DNA from: Cryptomeria japonica
Lineage: Eukaryota; Streptophyta; Pinopsida; Cupressales; Cupressaceae
Assembly (NCBI RefSeq): GCF_030272615.1
Contig: NC_081413.1
Span: 335,212,302-335,276,301 of the forward strand
Reading direction: 5' to 3'
Length of the DNA: 64,000 nt
The translations under genes were made by a program, and so were the position numbers. Below are positions 35,673 to 47,839 of this stretch, piece after piece; within the stretch, counting starts at the first letter, position 1; every line of letters begins with the position of its first letter. The notes beneath the pieces were generated by a model. It ran no database searches, was not told the origin of the DNA, and saw nothing but the letters and a program-made list of their open reading frames with translations.

Positions 35673-36950
35673 ATAAACATTGGAACACCAAAGGATCCCA
35701 AGATACTTTATTCTACTGCATCATTATCAGATGAAGAGAGGAAAGAATACATAGAATTCTTTAGAAAAAGACAGATAAATTTTGCTTGGTCCTATGCAGA
35801 CATGCCATGACTTAATCCAGAGCTTATCATGCATCATCTCAATGTGGATCTAAAAGAAAAAGTAGTAAAACAAAAACTAAGGAAGATGCATCCATACATC
35901 GCTCTTCTTGTAAAAGTTGAGCTAAGGAAACTATTGGATGTGGGTTTCATAAGACTCGTCGCTTATCCAGAATGGGTTTCAAGCATTGTGCCAGTGTCAA
36001 AGCCAGATAAAAGCATAAGAGTCTGCACTGATTTCAAAGATTTGAACAAGGCATGTCCCAAAGATGATTTTCCTCCACCTAACATTGATATAATTGTGGT
36101 CTTATCAGTAGGACATGAGATGTTTTCATTAATGGATGGATTCTCAGGATATAATCAAATAAGAATCACCCTTGAAGATCAAGAAAAGAAAACATTCACC
36201 TATGCATGGGGTACTTACTACTGGAATGTTATGCCATTTGGGCTTAAGAATGTAGGAGAAACTTATCACAAAGCTATGACAACAATTTTCCATGATATGA
36301 TGCATACATTTATGGAAGACCATGTAGATGATATACTTGCAAAATCTCATACAAGAGAAGAACATTTGAACATCTTGGGCAAGATCTTTGATAGGATTGA
36401 AACATATTAGTTAAGATTAAACCCAAAGAAATGTGCATTTGGAGTAACCTCTGGAGAAATTCTTGGGTATATTATATCAGCTCATGGAATTGAATTAGAT
36501 CTAGAAAAGGTCAAAGCTATCATGGAAATGGAGTCACCTAGGAACATAAGTCAACTATGTTCTTTACAAGGAAGATTGCAATCAATCAAAAGATTTGTCT
36601 CTTAATTAGCAGACATATGTCATCCATTCACTCATATTTTTTATAATAACATTCCATTTAAATGGGATCAAAAGTGTGAAGAGGTTTTTATGCAAATCAA
36701 ATAATATCTCATGAATCCTCCAGTACTTGTATTGCCAATCAAAGGGAAACCATTGTTAATTTATATCTCAGCAACAAATGTATCATTAGGAGCTCTCCTA
36801 GAAAAACATGATGAAGAAGGAAAAGAAAGAGCAGTGTATTACATCAGTAGAACACTTGTTGGCTATGAATTGAATTATACATCAATAGAGAAGACATGCC
36901 TAGAAGTTGTCTTTGCAACTCAGAAGTTGTGACATTATATGGTGACTCAT
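35673..36950 (+). pseudogene. Reverse transcriptase and RNase H of 28-kb Tat element
   Basis: Copies element RNA into DNA. RT motifs in order: VGFIRLVAYPEWVSSIVPV (35941), KSIRVCTDFKDLNKACPKDD (36011), FSLMDGFSGYNQI (36124), MPFGLKNVGETY (36231) and the catalytic HVDDILAKSH (usually YVDD, 36322). The RNase H domain follows (LLIYISATNVSLGALL; the expected Asp is Ser; ELNYTSIEKTCLEVVFA). Stops at 36408, 36603 and 36702, and a frameshift near 36920. Confidence 0.85.
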
Positions 36951-37185
36951 TTTGTGAAACTGATAGCAAAGATAGATCCACTAAGGTATTTTCTGAACAA
37001 ACTTTGACAGGAATACTGGCAAAGTGGGTTAAGGTACTAAGTGAGTTTGATATAGAATATGTTGATCAAAAAGCTATCAAAGGACAAGTCATTGCTGATC
37101 AATTAAATGAAGCATCTTTACAAGATGACATACCATTGCATATTGAATTTCCTGATGGAGACATTCTGACAATAAGTACAAAATT

Positions 37186-37580
37186 TTGGGGGTTGTACTT
37201 TGATGGTTCTTATACACAATATGGATCAGGGGTAGGAATTTTGTTCATCTCACCTCAGGGACACACAATTCCAAAATCATATAGACTACGGTTTCCATGC
37301 ACAAACAATACTGTGGAATATGAAAAATTGACTATTGGTCTCAAAATGGCTATTGAATGGACTATTAAGGAACTACATGTTTATGGTGATTCATAGCTTA
37401 TCATCAACCAAATAAATGATGATTATCAAACTAAAGATGACAAGCTCATGCCCTACAAATAGTTGGTAGAAGAGTTTAAAGAACACTTTCAAGAAGTATC
37501 ATTCACTTAGATCCCAAGAAATGAGAATAAAGAAGCAGATGCAATGGCTACAATAGAATCTCTCTTGTATAACTAGGAGA
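37186..37580 (+). pseudogene. Second (archaeal-type) RNase H of Tat lineage
   Basis: GLYFDGSYTQYGSGVGILF (37190), TNNTVEYEKLTIGLKMA (37306), ELHVYGDS (37371), IPRNENKEADAMATIESLL (37512) give the Asp, Glu, Asp, Asp order of RNase H type aRNH, placed between the retroviral-type RNase H and integrase. This extra domain defines Tat-lineage gypsy elements. In-frame stops at 37396, 37460 and 37508. Confidence 0.85.
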
Positions 37581-37769
37581 ATCAACAGTGTTACGAATTC
37601 CCAGTGGAAGATATCTTATCCCCTACCATTCAATCCTAACATACCTACATGATTTTCCATATATTAGGAACCAGCCAATCCTTATACAACCAAACTTATC
37701 AGTACTTAAAAGAGAATATCCTTCCTCCTGACCTATCCCACAATCAAAGAAGAAATTTTATCCGTCAGT

Positions 37770-38939
37770 CATCCCGCTAAACAATTATTGTTGATACCTT
37801 ATATAGGCAAGGTCTAGATAGCACTTTATTGAGATGTCTCGAACAAGAAGAATCTAAGAAAGTTCTTAACGAAGTTCACATAGGTATTTGTGGCACACAC
37901 TCAAGTGGATTAACACTGGCTAAGAAACTTCTTTGTATGGGTTACTATTGGCCTACTATGGAGAGAGATTCATTCACATATGCCAAGAAATTCAAACAAT
38001 GCCAGATCCATGGGAATCTCATCCATGTACCATCACAAGAATTGTATCCTATGGTAGGATCATGGCCATTTTCTCAATGGGGCCTTGTTTTGGTAGGTAA
38101 GATAAATCCTTCATTCTCTATGGACATAAGTTCCTTTTGACTACTACTGAATATTTCACTAAATGGATTGAAGCAATAACTTTGACAAAAAAGTGACAGG
38201 AAAATAAATATCATCATTCATCTTGAATTATATAATCTGTCGCTATGGAGTTCCTATGACCACTATCACTGATAATGGATGACCATTTAAGAATCAAGAT
38301 GTAAAGGAATTATGTGAGCAATTCCATATCCAACATAGGTTTTCTACTCCATATTATCCACAAGGAAATGGTCAAGTTGAGGCATCAAACAAGACTATCT
38401 TAGAAATCTTGAAGAAAAGAGTTAATGAAGCTGGAAAAGACTGACACATTTAGCTAAATCTCATTCTTTGGGCATACCGAACCATCATCTACACACCAAT
38501 GGGGGAAGCTCCATATTGCTTAATCTATAGATCAGAAGCCATATTACCAATAGAAGTAGAGATAACTTCTCTATGAGTTTCCTTGAAAGGTCTTATACCA
38601 GAAGAAGAACAATGAGTCTCTAGACTTCAAGAACTTGAGCTGATCCAGGAATGTCACCAAAATGCAACAGATCATTTGAAGGTATATCAACAAAGAATGG
38701 AAAGAAGCTATAATCACAAAGTCAAGCCACACATTTTTCAGATCGGAGATATAGTTCTAAGGGAGAATCCAAGAAATCAGCAAGACCGAGAAAAGAAGGG
38801 TAAATTTGAACCAAATTGGTTAGGTCCTTTTGTCATAGTAGCAACATATGGCTCAGGAGCATACAAGTTATCTACCCCTGAAGGTGATTGGTTTGATGAA
38901 CCTATAAATTCTATCCATCTCAAGAAATTCTATGCTTGA
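37770..38939 (+). pseudogene. Integrase of 28-kb Tat element
   Basis: Zinc-binding part with GTHSSGL, YYWPTM and CQIHGN (37890-38020). In the core the first catalytic Asp, normally in WGxDxxG, is Val (WGLVLVGKI, 38079). The second Asp is kept in TDNG (38270) but followed by a stop, and Glu is kept in NGQVEASNK (38368). The GPY/F module is at the end (FEPNWLGPFVIV, YGSGAYKLSTPEGD), stop TGA at 38937. Frameshifts and many stops in 38140-38670. The core could not act even if it were translated. Confidence 0.85.
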
Positions 38940-40718
38940 GATATAAAGTCTTGGAAAAATCTATAAAAATCATATAAAGTCTTGAAGAAATCAGTAAAAA
39001 TCAAAAGAATAGAAAATCTCTAAAAAAGCATAAAACAACAGATAAGAAGAAAAAAAAATGCAATAAATTTAGATAGTGAAAACCTGGTAAACATGCACTA
39101 TCTAAAAGTGAGTTCTTCCATTTATGAGATCGCTTTGCACATCTATCCACTCCATCCTATTGCATCTACCGCTTCCATCTATCCTAGCTCATCCATTTCA
39201 TCTTTCATATCCATTACTCTAAACCATTAGCAGGAAATATGCAGCTTCCCAACAATTATCAATCTTTGGCATACTTGTCGTAGTCACTGTCTTAGATTTT
39301 ATCAAAATCAATCAATCTAAATTTTATTCCACCATGGTTTGGATCTTGATCAATTCGTACATCGATAATAAGGTTTTGTTTTTGTTGGGGGCAAAATCCT
39401 ATTTCCTTTTTCTAAGGTGATCTTTTGAATCTTTGAAAATCCAAAATATTGGGAAAACTTAGAAAAACCAAAAACACCTAGAATTTTGAAACAAATAATG
39501 AGAAACAAAGCAACGAAGATCAAGGTATTTTGTAACAACATAATCATGAAACTCAGGATACAAAGATTCAACCAACAAGTAATAAAGGATTATCAATTAT
39601 CATTCATCAAGATGATTATTTCAGTTAATGACCATGAGAACATGTGAATAAAATACAAGATTCAATGTATATATCTTGATTTTATTGCTAATCATGTACT
39701 TTATGCAACTCAAGGATGTCCATGACTAGAGAAGCTATGATGGGGTAGGATTATTTTCTTTGATTTCTATCTGTGATTTATCTCTTATTAAGGTATGTAC
39801 TTGTCTAAGGATATGATTGGAAAAAGATCAAGGAGGATGTTTCGAGTCATGCATGAAAGGGGATAATCCTTGGTTGTTCTGCAAGAAATACTTAGGTCAA
39901 ATTGATTCATTATATCAAGTTTCTTGTATTAACTTTCTATATCAAAATCCATCTAAGAAATACTAAAGTCAGGTTGAATCTTTATGTCAAGTTACTTGTA
40001 TTTTCTTACAACATTTTAAAGCTCAATGCTGAAATCAAGCACCGTTACAAGACAAGAATATAAAGAATGGCAATATCACTTTAGTTAGATTAGCTCATTA
40101 TTCATCTGCATTATAAGCATTCATTATTAGTTGCATTATAAGCATTTCATTTTATTTAGAGATTAACGATCATAAATAAAGATTAAGTATACTTGGACAA
40201 ACAAAAACAAATTTGTATTTGATCATTGTAGGTTCATTCATCTTTAGAATCATTTTAATCATCATCCATTTCATTTACTTGCATTCAATCATTGCATTAG
40301 TTTGCATTCCATTAAGTGCATTTCATAAATCATGTAGTGTATCATCATCATCATCATTTTCATTATCATTGAAGTTCATTAAGATCATTTAGTTGCATTT
40401 TTTGTACTTAGATTCATAATCATTGGAAGCATTACATATAAAAAATCAAAAACATATCATGTAGATCATTTGCATTTACATCATCCTTTGCATTTTAAAT
40501 AGAAATAAAATCACTCATTCATTTGCATTCCCATATAGATCATTTCATTTGCATCATTTAAGTTAATAATCATTTTAATCATCATCATATAGTGTAACAT
40601 ACATAATAAAATATCATCATATAGAGTCTATGTCTGCATATACATCATCATAAAACAATAAAATGTCCAAGTATACAATGATATCAGATCAAAAATACAA
40701 GTGTCTCATTAATATAAA
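38940..40718 (+). other. Non-coding stretch between pol and antisense gene
   Basis: AT-rich, with CATCATTTGCATT-type repeats (40090-40640). No supported frame. It corresponds to 6600-8468 in element 1. Confidence 0.6.
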
Positions 40719-41118
40719 TCAAGTCAAGGCTGTCTTGTGCCACTACCACCTGACTCTATCCGCCTCTATGGCTATGGGCAAGAAGATCCACTAGATTCCT
40801 GTCTCACGATCACCACTCCTCTAAGGAGGTCCCATGATTCCACCGTTGCTAGTATCCATCCTCATAGGGGTATGATAGCTACCTCCTCTCTGGCTCTCTA
40901 TGACTAAATCCTCATATAATCGTCGCCAGTGTGATGTCTCCTTCCCAGCCCGAACTAGTGCTCTAATAGTATCAGTTGAGAGAATGCCCAATCCAACCTG
41001 CTGAATGTGATCAAGGAGACCCTGAGTATCCTACTGTCTCATAGAAACCCTGTCTCTCTACATCATGAGTGTTTGTACCTATGCTCTACGCTTCTCTATC
41101 TATTCTCTAAGACTCTCC
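40719..41118 (-). pseudogene. Antisense PMD gene of 28-kb element, C-terminal part
   Basis: After removal of the copia element and a 5-bp target duplication the frame from 47835 continues here. Minus-strand reading gives a coiled-coil-like stretch (SLRE, stop, IEKRRA, stop, VQTLMM, stop, RDRVSMRQ, then GLLDHIQQVGLGILSTD, then SHWRRLYEDLVIESQRGG) ending at TGA 40719. The in-frame stops (41106, 41085, 41061, 41034, 40812, 40791 and one near 40752) are all TAG, several at positions where a coiled coil would carry Gln (CAG). Confidence 0.65.
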
Positions 41119-42186
41119 TATTAGGAACTGAAAGGCAACTGAGAGGGGGGGGGGGGTGAATCAGTTGTTAATTAATTTCAACACAATTTTAACTTACTTC
41201 CCGGTAAACCAAACTCAATGACAGTTAATAGATTAACAGTTAATATCAATACCGATGAAACCTAATACATGAAACAGAAAGAGAAACAACATCCACAACA
41301 CATAACATAAATATTTTGATGTGGAAACCCTATAAGGGGAAAAAACACAGTGGGAAACCTTACCCACAATCAGATGATACTATTGTAGATAGTATGTGTA
41401 TACAAATGGGGTCTGCACATGCAAAAAGGCCAACTGCCTAGAGGACACTACTCAAATGGGAGTCGCAATGACTACAATAGGATGGTTAAATCCTAGAATA
41501 ATGTACTGCTCAAAATAGCATCTCCATGCTGGATTAGTACCAGTTAAGCTTTGACAAACACCTTCAAACATTCCTTGAACCTTCTCTTATGGTTTTCTCA
41601 TATGATCTTCAATATTCATACATACCATGTTACATTACCATACCATAACCTTCCATACCATATATTATCCTATCTCATCTCAAATGAGATCTTACATATA
41701 TACAAAACCTAAGACCAAATGTGTAGGTCGACTCACTAAGAATATTACAATTAAATCAATTACAAACAAGTCTATATGTGATGCATCATGTCAAATCAAT
41801 ACATTTACAACAATACCCAATCAATAAATCATCTCCATAACGTGTTGTGCTGATCTGGAATAGATAACACATACCGGTCCATAACCTTGACCAATTTGCC
41901 GGTAACAACAAATATGTCAACCCGATTAGACCATTGACCAAAATACCAAAACCAAGTATCCAAACCATGTCTTTGATATAATCAAGTGATCTCCAGATGA
42001 TAACAAGTCATCCTCAATGTCGGTGAACAATATAACCTGCCAATGGACAATATACCAGTGACTATGCATAAGTCATTGAAATTGCTGGTGACCACAATGT
42101 GCCAGCTCAACATAACCAAAGATCTCTAGAAGGATAAGTGTTGACATCAATGAAAAAACTAATGCAACACATCCATAATACCAACA
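41119..42186 (-). repeat. 3' LTR of copia element
   Basis: 1,068 bp, TATTAGGAAC (expected TG, now TA) to ATACCAACA on the plus strand. The poly-G/GTGAATCAGTTG segment near its left end is shared with the 5' LTR and with the fragment at 48957. Confidence 0.85.
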
Positions 42187-42200
42187 ATCTCCTCCTTTGG
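42187..42200 (-). promoter_or_regulatory. Copia polypurine tract
   Basis: Minus-strand CCAAAGGAGGAGAT directly before the 3' LTR start TGTTGG. Compare CCAAAGGGGGAGAA at 21813. Confidence 0.75.
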
Positions 42201-42530
42201 CATTAATGGCAACACTAGATGGAAAAACATCTAAGTGCCAAAACAGAATGCCAAAAACCAAAAACCAAAATGCAGAGAGTATATATGTCTCCCCCAATGA
42301 ATAATGTCTCCAAAAGAATAATCTCTCCCCCTAGGAATAATTTTTTTCCATATATATCTCTCCCCCTTTGACATCAAATGCCAAATCAAATAAATACCAG
42401 AACATATAACCAACTAATATGAGCAATTAATATAACCAACTACTCCCCCTGTGAAGTAGCTCTCCTCCATCAAAGCTGGAAAAAGGTTTCTCTGTTAGTT
42501 TTTGCCAGCTTGATGACAATCTTCAATTGT

Positions 42531-44024
42531 CTAAGTCTCTACTGGTGAGGGTATTACCCTAAGATATTCTCTGAGATATTCAAAAGTTTCCTTAGGCAAA
42601 AGCTTCGTAAAGATATTTGTAATCTTTTCTTTAGTATTCACATAAACCAATCTCACTTCTTTTTCTTTAATATTCTCTTTCAAAAAATAATATTTGATGG
42701 AAACATGTTTAGTGTTAGAATGAAATACCAGAGTCTTTGATACATCAGTTGCTATTGAATTATCACAATAAATGATTATAGGTTCTTTGCATTTTACCTT
42801 TATGTCCTTCAACATTTTCTTAATCCATAATACCTGAGTACAATTAGTTGTTGTTACAACATATTCTAATTCTGTTGTTGATAATGATGTACAACTCTTC
42901 TTCTTGCTTAGCCATGAGATCAATCTACTACCAACAAAGAATGCTCCGCTAGTGGTGCTCTTTCTATAATCTACATCTCTTGCCCAATTTGCATCGGTGT
43001 AGACACATAAATCAAAATTTTCATCTTTAGGGTACCATAAAACAAGATTTGTTGTGCCTTGTAGATATCGGAAAATCCTTTTTACTGCCGATTCATGATT
43101 TTCTTTAGGATTACTCTGAAATCTTGAAACAATACATACTGCATTCATTATATCAGGTCTTATTTGTGTCAAATACAGTAAACCTCCAAACATAGATTTG
43201 TATCTTGTCAGATTAACATGAGCTAAATCATCCTTCAATGTCAATTTATCATTTGTAGTCATAGCAGTACTTATCAGTTTAGAGTTTTCCATACCAAATT
43301 TCTTCAATAGTTACTTCGAGTATTTATTTTGACATATGAATATACCTCTATCACTCTATGAAATCTGCAATCCGAAAAAGAATTTTATCTCCCCAATCAT
43401 AGACATTTCAAATTCTTCCTGCATCTTGTTAGCAAAGTCTTTACACAATCCATATTCTCCTCCAAAAAAGATATCATCAACAAAAACTTCAATAACCAAG
43501 ATGTCATCATTAGTCATTTTGAAATATAAGTTGTTGTCAGCATTACCTTTAGTGTAACCAAGCTTCAAAAGATATTTGTCCAATCTAGCATACCAATCTC
43601 TAGGAGCTTGCTTCAATCCATACAAAGCTTTCCTTAATTTGCAAACCATATCTTTATCATTTGTCAATGAAAATCCATCAAGATGTTCAATGTAAACTTT
43701 CTATTCAAGATCACCATTCAGAAATGCACATTTTACATCCATCTCATATACTTTATAGTTCTTATGAGCTGGAAATGCAAGAAATAGTCTGACTGCCTCA
43801 ATTCTAGCTACCGGTGTAAAGGTTTCATTATAATCAATTCCCTCTTTCTGTTAATATCCTTTACACATTAATCTTGCTTTGTTCCTGATTACCTCACCAT
43901 CTTCATTAAGTTTATTTCTATATACCCATTTAGTTCTAATTACATTTTTGTCTTTAGGTCGGGGAACTAGTGTCCATGTATTGTTCTTTTCAATTTGTTC
44001 CAATTCATCTTCCATTGTTTTTAT
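42531..44024 (-). pseudogene. Copia reverse transcriptase and RNase H
   Basis: RT from about 44018 (MEDELEQIEKNNTWTLVPRP), with [16 protein letters not shown] (43720), CKLRKALYGLKQAPRDWYA (43645) and the catalytic FVDDIFFGG (43480; usually YVDDI). RNase H: VCIVSRFQSNP, CVYTDANWARDVDYRKST (43010), STTELEYVV (42880; usually STAEAEYVA, the acidic residue kept as Glu). It ends at TAG 42531. In-frame stops near 43856, 43705, 43357 and 43312; no frameshift. Confidence 0.9.
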
Positions 44025-45221
44025 CTAATGTTCATCTTGACATACTTTAATAAAAAATGTTGGTTCAATTTGAGAAATTAAGCATACCTCTTCATTTTCC
44101 AGTCTTCCTCTTGTCATAACACCTTGATACTTATTCCCAATTATCTGATTTTCTGATTGATTCAGTCTTACATGCCTGGGTTTATTCACATGTTGTTGTT
44201 CTTCAGTTGCTCTGGAATTCTCTGATGATGTTGGTGTGACTGGATCCACTTTTTGTACTAGTGCACTTGGTATTGGTTCATTTATGATCATCTCAACTAT
44301 CAGTTCAGAATCTACAGACCTTGAATTACCTCTAAAGTGTTCATCTATCTTCACATTAGCACTCTCAATGATCTTCTGCAATCTTTTATTAAAGAATCTA
44401 TATGCCTTTCTCTTAGATGAATAACCAAGAAATATTCCTTCATCACTTCTAGAATCAAATTTACCAACATACTCATCTCTCCTAATATAACATTTGCTTC
44501 CAAATATCTTGAAGTACTTAAGAGTAGGAGTATTATTAAACCATAGTTCATAAGGGGTCTTACCGGTTTCACCTTTGATGTGAACTCTGTTGAAAGTGTA
44601 AACTGTTGTATTCATTGCTTCTCTCCAATACACATGAGGTATATTTTCTTCCAATATCATGCTTCTAGCTACTTCTAGAATAGTTTTGTTCTTCCTTTCC
44701 ATAATTCCATTCTACTGAGGTGTCCGAGGTGCTGATAGTTGTCTTTTGATTCCATTCACTTCACAAAATGTATTAAATTCCTTTGATGTAAATTCTCCTC
44801 CTTGATCTAATCTCAAACATTTGATTTTCTTGTCGGTTTCATTTACTACCATCACCTTGAATAATTTGAATTTCCCAAAAGCTTCAGATTTCTCCCTAAG
44901 AAAAGCAACCCAACACATTCTAGAATAATCATCAATAATTAGCATAAAATATCTATCTAACTATATACTTCTTATTCTTGTCAGACCACACAAGTCAATA
45001 TGAATTAAATCAAGAACATTATTGGATTTCTCAGAAATACTCTTAAAAGTTGTTCTAACTTTCTTTCCCATTTGACATTCCTTACATACCAGATTATGAG
45101 GTTTCACAATCTTAGGTAAATCCCTTACTACCTTAGTTGAATTAATATTTATAATGAAATCATAATTCACATGACAAAGTCTCTTATGCCATAACCAACT
45201 TTCATCAATATGTGCAATAAA
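44025..45221 (-). pseudogene. Copia integrase
   Basis: Pre-integrase zinc region LWHKRLCHVNYDF ... LVCKECQMGKK (45200-45075). Core: IDLCGLTR (45000; first catalytic Asp), LRLDQGGEFTSKEF (44815; second Asp), and NGIMERKNKTI (44705; Glu), with a TAG just before it at 44712. KTPYELWFNNTPTLKYFKIF and GIFLGYSSKRKAYRFFNK follow. Further stops near 45222, 44961 and 44025. All three catalytic residues are visible. Confidence 0.9.
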
Positions 45222-45602
45222 TCATGTCTTATCATTGTTGTTCAAATGAAAGATATTACCTTTAGTTTGATTACCATTTGCAATCTCCAATCTAGTTTTG
45301 TTTCTGATTTTGCATTTACCATTCTTGAACTGTAACTGAAATCCTTTTTCAACTAATTGACCAACTCTCAAAAGATTATGCTTCAAACCTTCAACATAGT
45401 AAACATTGTCAGTATTGTGCTTACCATCCAAGGATATAGTGTGTTTTCCTTTGATTGAACAAGATTTATCATCGCCAAACCTTACTAGACCTCCATTGAT
45501 TTCCCGAAAAGACAATAATTTACTCTTATCACTAGTCATATGATGTGAACATCTGAAATCTATGATCCATTCATCTTTTTCTTCAAATTTAGTTGCTAGG
45601 AC
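45222..45602 (-). pseudogene. Copia protease, catalytic site lost
   Basis: The family motif Asp-Ser-Gly-Cys-Ser-His-His-Met reads IIDFRCSHHMTSDKS here (45570-45530), so Ser-Gly has become Phe-Arg and the active site is destroyed. The downstream region is well kept (LVRFGDDKSCSIKGKHTI, YYVEGLKHNLLRVGQL). Same frame as gag and integrase. Confidence 0.85.
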
Positions 45603-46680
45603 CTACTCTACCGGTGGAACAGTAGGTATTGGTTGATCTTCTTTTATTGCAACAAAATCCCATCCATTGTCTGTCGGTTCTTCATCAGAATTATCTATGA
45701 CTCCTTCATCAACATAGTAACAAGATTTGTCTCTATTCTTCTTAAATCTGTATCTTTGATATTCGGGGTTAGGCTTGTATGTTATTTTAGCTTCCTCTCT
45801 CAATTTTACATGTCTATCAGGACATATAGATGCCATATGGCCAACTTTATTGCAATTAAAACATTTAAATGATGCTTTACCTTCATACTTACTTCCAACT
45901 AGACCTTTAGGCATTTTCCTTGCAAATAGTGCTTCAAGTTCTTCTAGTTCTTCATTTTCCCTTCTGATATCTTCAAGTTCTTTTGCATAAAGTGCTTTCC
46001 AATCAAATTTGTCAAATGATGATGATGATGATGCTATAGATGATGATGCTCTGAAGGCTAAATCTATCTTAATACTAGCAACAAGACCAAATTCCTCAAG
46101 CTCAAATGCTGAAAGTTTTCCAACCAAGGTATCTCTAGATATTGATGTATTAGGCATTGTTCTCAACTCATTAATAGTAGTTACTTTCATTTTGTATGCC
46201 GGTGGCAAAGCTCTTACAACTTTAGAAACAATTTCATCTTCACTTAAGGATCCTCCACAACATTGTATTCCTAAAACAATTTCATTAACTCTTTCCATAA
46301 AAGAAAAAATTCTCTCATCTTCTTCCATTTTCAAAATTTCATACCTGACCTGGAAGCATTACAGTTTTGCAATTTTGACAGTGGTATCTCCTTCATTCAA
46401 TGTCTCTAGTTTATCCCAAATAGCTTTAGTAGTAGATCGGTCTGATAATCCCATGATTTGCTGATCTGATAATGCACTCAAAAGTGCTTCTCTTGCTTTG
46501 CAACCATTCTCCCGATCCTTGCCCAATATCGGTGGATTAGGTTGATTCTGAGTAGGACCAGCATAACCATTCTTTGTAACTTCCTATATGTCTCTTCCAA
46601 TGCAATTTAGATGTGTCTCCATTCTGATCTTCCATATACCATAGTTAGTTCCATCAAGTTTCAGACTGCCCTTCTGAAAA
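45603..46680 (-). pseudogene. Copia gag with UBN2-like domain and CCHC knuckle
   Basis: N-terminal KLDGTNYGIWKIRMETHL (near 46650) is the usual start of copia gag; no clean Met is visible in frame before it. Then REALLSALSDQ, IWDKLETLNEGD, and MNELRT-type sequence (TTINELRTMP, 46180). The knuckle is CFNCNKVGHMASIC (45875-45834). Stops near 46578, 46362 and 45603. Confidence 0.85.
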
Positions 46681-46736
46681 TGTTAGTTTCCATAAGATCT
46701 CCTCAAGCTGTTAAGCTTCTGCAAAAAGAGGACTTA

Positions 46737-46748
46737 GCTCTGATACCA
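46737..46748 (-). promoter_or_regulatory. Copia primer-binding site (initiator Met tRNA)
   Basis: Minus-strand TGGTATCAGAGC, the standard complement to the plant initiator-Met tRNA 3' end, two bases after the 5' LTR end. Confidence 0.9.
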
Positions 46749-46750
46749 AT

Positions 46751-47834
46751 TGTTAGGAACCGGAAGGCAATTGAGGGGGGGGGGGGGTGAATCAGTTGTC
46801 AATTAATTTCAACCCAATTTTAACTTACTTCAACTTAATATTTAATACTGGTAAACCAAACTTAATGCTGGTTAACAGATTAACAGTTAATATCAATACT
46901 GGTGAAAATTAATACATGAAACAGAAAGAGAAACAACATCCACAACACATAACACAAAGATTTTGATGTGGAAACCCTGTAAGGGGAAAAACCATTGTGG
47001 GAAACCTTACCCACAATTAGATAATACTACTGTGGATAGTATGTGTATACAAATGGGGTCTGCACATGCAGAAAGGCCAACTGCCTAGAGCACATTGCTC
47101 AAATGGGAGTTGCAATGACTACAGTAGGATGGTTAAATCCTAGAATAATGTACTTCTCAAAATAGCATCTCCAAGGCTAGATTCAATACTGGTTAAGCTC
47201 TGACAAACACCTTCAAACCTTCCTTGAAGCTTCTCTTATGATCTACTCATATGATCTTCAATATTCACATAGACCATGTTACATTACCATACCAAACCTT
47301 ACATACCATATATTGTCCTATCTCATCTCAAATGAGATCTTACATATATACAAAACCTAAGACCAAATGTGTAGGTCGGCTCACTAAGAATATTACAATT
47401 AAATCAATTACAAACAAGTATAGATGTGATGCATCATGTCAAATCAATACATTTACAACAATATCCAATCAATAAATCATCTCCATAATGTGTCGTGCTG
47501 ATCTAGAATAGATAATGCATACTGGTCCATAACCTTGACCAATTTGCCGGTAACCAAAAATATATCAACCCGATTAGACCATTAACCAAAATACCAAAAC
47601 CAAGTATCAAAACCATGTCTTTGACATAATCAAGTGATCACCAGATTATAACAAGTCATCCTCAATACCGGTGAACAATATAACTTGCGAGTGGATAATA
47701 TACTGGTGACTGTGCATAAGTCACTGAACTTGCGAGTGAACACAATATGCCGGTTCAACATAACCAAAGATCTCTAGAAGGATAAGTGTTGACATCAATG
47801 CCAAAACTAATGTAACACATCCATAATACCAACA
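46751..47834 (-). repeat. 5' LTR of copia element
   Basis: 1,084 bp, TGTTAGGAACC to ATACCAACA on the plus strand (TG...CA intact on both sides). Confidence 0.9.
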
Positions 47835-47839
47835 TCGAC

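Larger units (their letters stand above)
41119..47834 (-). mobile_element. Complete Ty1/copia element, inserted in antisense PMD gene
   Basis: 6.7 kb with two LTRs (41119-42186, 46751-47834; about 90% identical by eye), initiator-Met-type primer site and polypurine tract, with gag, protease, integrase, RT and RNase H in the copia order in one uninterrupted frame with about a dozen stops and no frameshift. The target duplication is imperfect: TCTCC (41114-41118) and TCGAC (47835-47839). Deleting the element plus five bases restores the PMD frame, which supports these borders. Domain content and primer site fit the Tork-like group. Confidence 0.9.

Noticed and set aside
41627-41827. Plus-strand ORF repeated at 47251-47475
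   Set aside because: The two are the same LTR sequence; no domain and no reason to expect a gene in this copia LTR.
45633-46464. Plus-strand frames with Ser runs and Phe/Ile-rich stretches
   Set aside because: Antisense shadows of the copia gag.
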